Assembly (NCBI GenBank): GCA_016178125.1
Contig: JACOTV010000058.1
Coordinates: forward strand, 1-8,709
Origin: Candidatus Microgenomates bacterium
GTDB lineage: Bacteria; Patescibacteriota; Microgenomatia; UBA1406; GWC2-37-13
Reading direction: 5' to 3'
DNA: 8,709 bases
In this document: positions 6,594-8,709 of the stretch, piece by piece
Position numbering within the stretch: the first letter of the stretch is position 1
How the letters are laid out: every line of letters begins with the position of its first letter
Position numbers and translations under genes: made by a program
Notes under the pieces: model-generated
What the model saw: the letters and a program-made list of their open reading frames with translations, nothing else
The model's database searches: none
What the model was told of the DNA's origin: nothing

Positions 6594-6603
6594 ATTATAC
6601 AGG
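6594..6603 (-). promoter_or_regulatory. -10 box of the 207-aa gene (CCTGTATAAT)
   Basis: TATAAT at 6599-6594 on the minus strand ends 9 nt before the ATG at 6584; a second in-frame ATG follows directly. The preceding CCTG and upstream CTGAT match the promoter of the 291-aa gene. Confidence 0.65.
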
Positions 6604-6649
6604 AATCAGGCAATGACTTATATCAAGGGCTCACACTCCTACCATAATG

Positions 6650-6655
6650 TACAAT
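6650..6655 (+). promoter_or_regulatory. -10 box of the desaturase-like gene
   Basis: TACAAT ends 6 nt before the ATG at 6662. An in-frame ATG at 6647 overlaps this box, so it would not be on the transcript. CATAAT at 6643-6648 is an alternative box. GGGAGA directly abuts the ATG and is too close to serve as a Shine-Dalgarno. Confidence 0.6.
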
Positions 6656-6661
6656 GGGAGA

Positions 6662-8011
6662 ATGTCACGCTCTGCAGAATTCATTAGACCGCTTGCAAAA
6701 GCGACTGCCGTAGCAACGGCAGCAGGTGCAGCTTTCGGTGTTGCACAATCGATTGGGGTTACAATAGAACACCATCGTCGAAGAGCTCATCAAAGCCTTG
6801 ATCCCCATCCTGCTATTTCTAAAACGGTTCGCTTTGTCGAAAATACCACCGCCGTCGAATCAAGTAGTTGGGCGGCAGTTCACCGAGAATTGCATCACGG
6901 ACATGCCGATGCATCGCTTAGCCCGTTTATGAACGTCGCACGTGCTATTCATTGGGTAGAGGAGCATCCCGACGAAGCGGGTGACATTGAGATTCCTGAG
7001 TCGTTCCCGCATCTTGACCCTTATGTTGATGCATTCTCGCGCGACGACGTATTAACAATAGGCGGCCATGCAATCGAATCGCTGCAAGACAGAATGGGTG
7101 ACCAATACCAACCCCCAGAAACCTATTCCCGTGAGCAACTCGACACTCTATTTCACCCAGAGGAGCCGCAGTATTACTACAAAATGGAGCCACCAAAAAA
7201 AGATGGGGATTATTCATATGAAGAGACGGAAGCAATTTTGCTGCGTGATCCGCATTCTCCGATTCTCATTCCGCCAGATAAAAAAGGTCACCAAAATGGC
7301 CTTCGGGGTGTATATAAATACAATGTTCCCCTCTTCCAGCACCCACGTAATTTGTTTAAAAAGCATCCTGAGTTTAAACCCGTTGACTTACGGGATCCTG
7401 AGCTAAGCACAGCACAAAAGGCCGCCGCATGGACCGCTGGTTTTCTGATTGCGAGCGGAGCTGTGTTTGCTGCGCGCCGCGACTTTAGTCGCAAAGGCGT
7501 CGTTATTGCAGCGGCAGCAGGAAGCGCTGCAAACTTGGCGCGTATTCCCACCTATCTTAATGGCGGAAAAATCACCAACGCGGCAGGCCACTTTGGCCCA
7601 ATGGACGAGCAAAAACTTGAAGAAGCACTGTTTAGCCGCGACTCGCTCCCCGAGCTGAATCGCGACGGTTCGGTATCGACCAATACCGTTCGCGCGGGAA
7701 TACTCGGTAAGGCGCTCGGTGTACTGACTCTTGACGAAGTCGGTGGACAAGGAGATCACCACGACTATCCCGAAAATATTCCGTATACTACCAAAACTGG
7801 TTGGGAAGGATTTAAAGAAGCTCCTTTTGGTACCGTTACCAAAATGATAGCCGAAAGTAGATTACCGTTTCTGAATGAAGGCAAGCAATTTGATGGAATA
7901 GCGAAAAAAGACCGCCCCGACATGCCAACGCCCGGGGTGCTGCTTATCCAACGCCGGCGTGCGGAACAACGTTTTGGTTCTCACCCTGACTATCCATCAG
8001 ACGCTGCATAA
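6662..8011 (+). CDS. Diverged membrane fatty-acid-desaturase-like protein
   Basis: This 449-residue protein carries most landmarks of the acyl-CoA/acyl-lipid delta-9 desaturase family, di-iron membrane enzymes that insert double bonds into fatty acyl chains. Box 1, HRRRAH (H38-H43), follows IGVTIEH as in the family. Box 2 reads WAAVHRELHHGHAD (H74, H78, H79), one residue longer than the usual HRxHH. ITNAAGHFG (N306, H310) matches the N-x-x-x-H ligand motif of stearoyl-CoA desaturase. LTLDEVGGQGDHHDYP (H366, H367) aligns with LTLGEG-HNNHH-P but has Gln or Gly where the first His of box 3 should be. Hydrophobic segments at about 9-33 and 255-293 could be membrane hairpins. Between box 2 and the second hydrophobic segment lie some 170 mostly hydrophilic residues, far longer than usual. 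It may be an active variant, a desaturase with altered chemistry, or an inactive relative. The start at 6662 fits a -10 box 6 nt upstream. Confidence 0.72.
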   Translation: MSRSAEFIRPLAKATAVATAAGAAFGVAQSIGVTIEHHRRRAHQSLDPHPAISKTVRFVENTTAVESSSWAAVHRELHHGHADASLSPFMNVARAIHWVEEHPDEAGDIEIPESFPHLDPYVDAFSRDDVLTIGGHAIESLQDRMGDQYQPPETYSREQLDTLFHPEEPQYYYKMEPPKKDGDYSYEETEAILLRDPHSPILIPPDKKGHQNGLRGVYKYNVPLFQHPRNLFKKHPEFKPVDLRDPELSTAQKAAAWTAGFLIASGAVFAARRDFSRKGVVIAAAAGSAANLARIPTYLNGGKITNAAGHFGPMDEQKLEEALFSRDSLPELNRDGSVSTNTVRAGILGKALGVLTLDEVGGQGDHHDYPENIPYTTKTGWEGFKEAPFGTVTKMIAESRLPFLNEGKQFDGIAKKDRPDMPTPGVLLIQRRRAEQRFGSHPDYPSDAA

Positions 8012-8026
8012 CAGCATTAAACCCAG

Positions 8027-8032
8027 TATACT
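8027..8032 (+). promoter_or_regulatory. -10 box of the last gene
   Basis: TATACT ends 11 nt before the ATG at 8044, the longest spacing in the window, predicting a leader of about 5 nt. It lies 15 bp after the stop of the desaturase-like gene, so this same-strand neighbour has its own promoter. Confidence 0.5.
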
Positions 8033-8043
8033 TACCACTTCTT

Positions 8044-8709
8044 ATGGCCGAACAACTACAGCCCCGTGAGGGGTTTTTGCATTCATATGAGGGTTTTAGA
8101 GACTTGCGCATGCGGCGTTTGCCGGATTTGCATGGCAACGAAGGCAACCCCAACCGCGGAAAAAATCCCATTAACCGCCCGCCACGCCACCTTGTTCCTG
8201 CCGATATGGACCAAGGCGGATATGTGGGGAGCACCTTCACTCCTGAGGAGCTGAAACTTATTAATCCCGCAATTCGGCTTTTGACCGTCATAGCACAATC
8301 CGGATATCAATTTGAACAAGATTCCAATACTACCTGCGCGCCGCTTACCGATCTTATCGTGGCGCGCTACGCCGACGACGAGTCGCGTGCCACCTTTGCC
8401 CAGGCAGTTTTTTTGGGCACTCATCACCTTGTAGATTTCGCATCCGCAACGTTTCCCGCACATGCACCCGCATTGGAAGGGCTCTTTGAGGTTTCAGGCG
8501 ACGAGGGGATCCGAGTCGCCGTTCACAAAAGTCGTGACTTATTAGAAAAAGCAGTGCAGGGGACTCAGCCATCGGTATGCGACCTATTGCCGCGTCCCAA
8601 AAGTTTCGCAAACCTACGCGTCGACGGATACGAACGCTGGGAAATTCAGTGCCCTGGCATGGTTTTGGGACGCCAGATTATGGCCTCGGCCGCACAAGCT
8701 GCCGAGGAG
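8044..8709 (+). CDS. Uncharacterised protein, partial at the right edge
   Basis: An open frame of 222 codons from the ATG at 8044 runs without a stop to the end of the window. I do not recognise a family. The N-terminal 50 residues are rich in Arg, Pro, Gly and Asn (RMRRLPDLHG, NRGKNPINRPP) and look disordered. From about residue 60 the sequence becomes helical with amphipathic stretches (EELKLINPAIRLLTVIAQ, FAQAVFLGTHHLVDFA). Cysteines occur in NTTCAP, PSVCDLL and IQCPG. No membrane segment or signal peptide is visible. Codon use resembles the neighbouring genes. The start is supported by a TATACT box 11 nt upstream, but a strong small hairpin with a T run lies within codons 7-12; if it is a terminator of the upstream gene, the start could be a later Met such as codon 23 (8110). 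The gene is well supported as coding; its function is unknown. Confidence 0.65.
   Translation, partial: MAEQLQPREGFLHSYEGFRDLRMRRLPDLHGNEGNPNRGKNPINRPPRHLVPADMDQGGYVGSTFTPEELKLINPAIRLLTVIAQSGYQFEQDSNTTCAPLTDLIVARYADDESRATFAQAVFLGTHHLVDFASATFPAHAPALEGLFEVSGDEGIRVAVHKSRDLLEKAVQGTQPSVCDLLPRPKSFANLRVDGYERWEIQCPGMVLGRQIMASAAQAAEE
8062..8078 (+). terminator. Short GC hairpin with T run
   Basis: CCCC (8062-8065), a GTGA loop of the GNRA type and GGGG (8070-8073) are followed directly by TTTTT. This has the shape of a small intrinsic terminator for the desaturase-like gene that ends at 8011. It lies 18 nt inside the next open frame, so it could instead be an attenuator-like hairpin in that gene's own 5' end. 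Confidence 0.45.

Noticed and set aside
6647..6661. ATG at 6647 as the desaturase-like start
   Set aside because: It overlaps or precedes the predicted -10 box at 6650-6655, so it would not be transcribed from that promoter; 6662 fits the spacing rule.
8083..8463. Minus-strand frames opposite the last partial gene
   Set aside because: They are Cys- and Arg-rich shadow translations with no promoter of the kind seen at every other gene; the plus frame is longer and open to the edge.
1..8709. UGA recoding as seen in some reduced-genome lineages
   Set aside because: The visible complete genes use only TAA or TAG stops, but none shows an in-frame TGA at a conserved position. The standard code explains every motif, and the sample is small.
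1..8709. CRISPR array, tRNA or rRNA gene, insertion sequence, or defence system
   Set aside because: I saw no regularly spaced repeats, cloverleaf, transposase motif or terminal repeats, and no nuclease, methylase or toxin-antitoxin signature. There is no gap long enough to hold an RNA gene.

Overview
The window reads as a compact bacterial chromosome segment of mid GC (roughly half, by eye). I see no mobile element, rRNA, tRNA or CRISPR array. Ten genes cover almost all of it, and the longest gaps between genes are about 75-77 bp. Housekeeping genes (a TruB-like pseudouridine synthase, a reduced DNA polymerase III delta subunit, a phosphomannomutase/phosphoglucomutase) sit among orphan proteins. 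That mix, the short HolA and the very tight packing suggest a small-genome lineage such as the Candidate Phyla Radiation/Patescibacteria. This placement is inference; no marker gene here proves it.

Layout: (1) the 5' part of a truB-like gene on the minus strand, running off the left edge; (2) a glycoside hydrolase family 1 beta-glycosidase, plus; (3) a PfkB-family sugar kinase with a damaged or missing N-terminus, minus; (4) an orphan 172-aa protein, plus; (5) a HolA-like clamp-loader delta subunit, plus; (6) an orphan 291-aa protein, minus; (7) phosphomannomutase/phosphoglucomutase, plus; (8) a 207-aa protein resembling the C-terminal half of orotate phosphoribosyltransferases, minus; (9) a diverged membrane fatty-acid-desaturase-like protein, plus; (10) an orphan protein running off the right edge, plus. 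The strand order is - + - + + - + - + +, so there is hardly any operon structure.

The most striking signals are architectural. Each of the ten genes has a TATAAT-like -10 box 6 to 11 nt before its ATG and no Shine-Dalgarno, so most mRNAs should be leaderless; in five cases the A of ATG would itself be +1. All three convergent pairs end in the same way: their stop codons overlap in a 4-bp YTAR sequence (TTAA, TTAG, CTAA) that reads as a stop on both strands. The leftmost divergent pair has -10 boxes that overlap each other. Together these describe a genome of individually transcribed genes packed end to end with essentially no untranslated sequence.

Functionally the recognisable genes fit sugar handling (GH1 glycosidase, PfkB kinase, hexose-phosphate mutase), core information processing (TruB, HolA) and possibly lipid modification (desaturase-like). 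They do not form a clear pathway or a defence system. The odd proteins are the N-terminally incomplete kinase, the desaturase-like protein lacking one histidine of its third box, and the phosphoribosyltransferase-like protein with a non-canonical PRPP loop.
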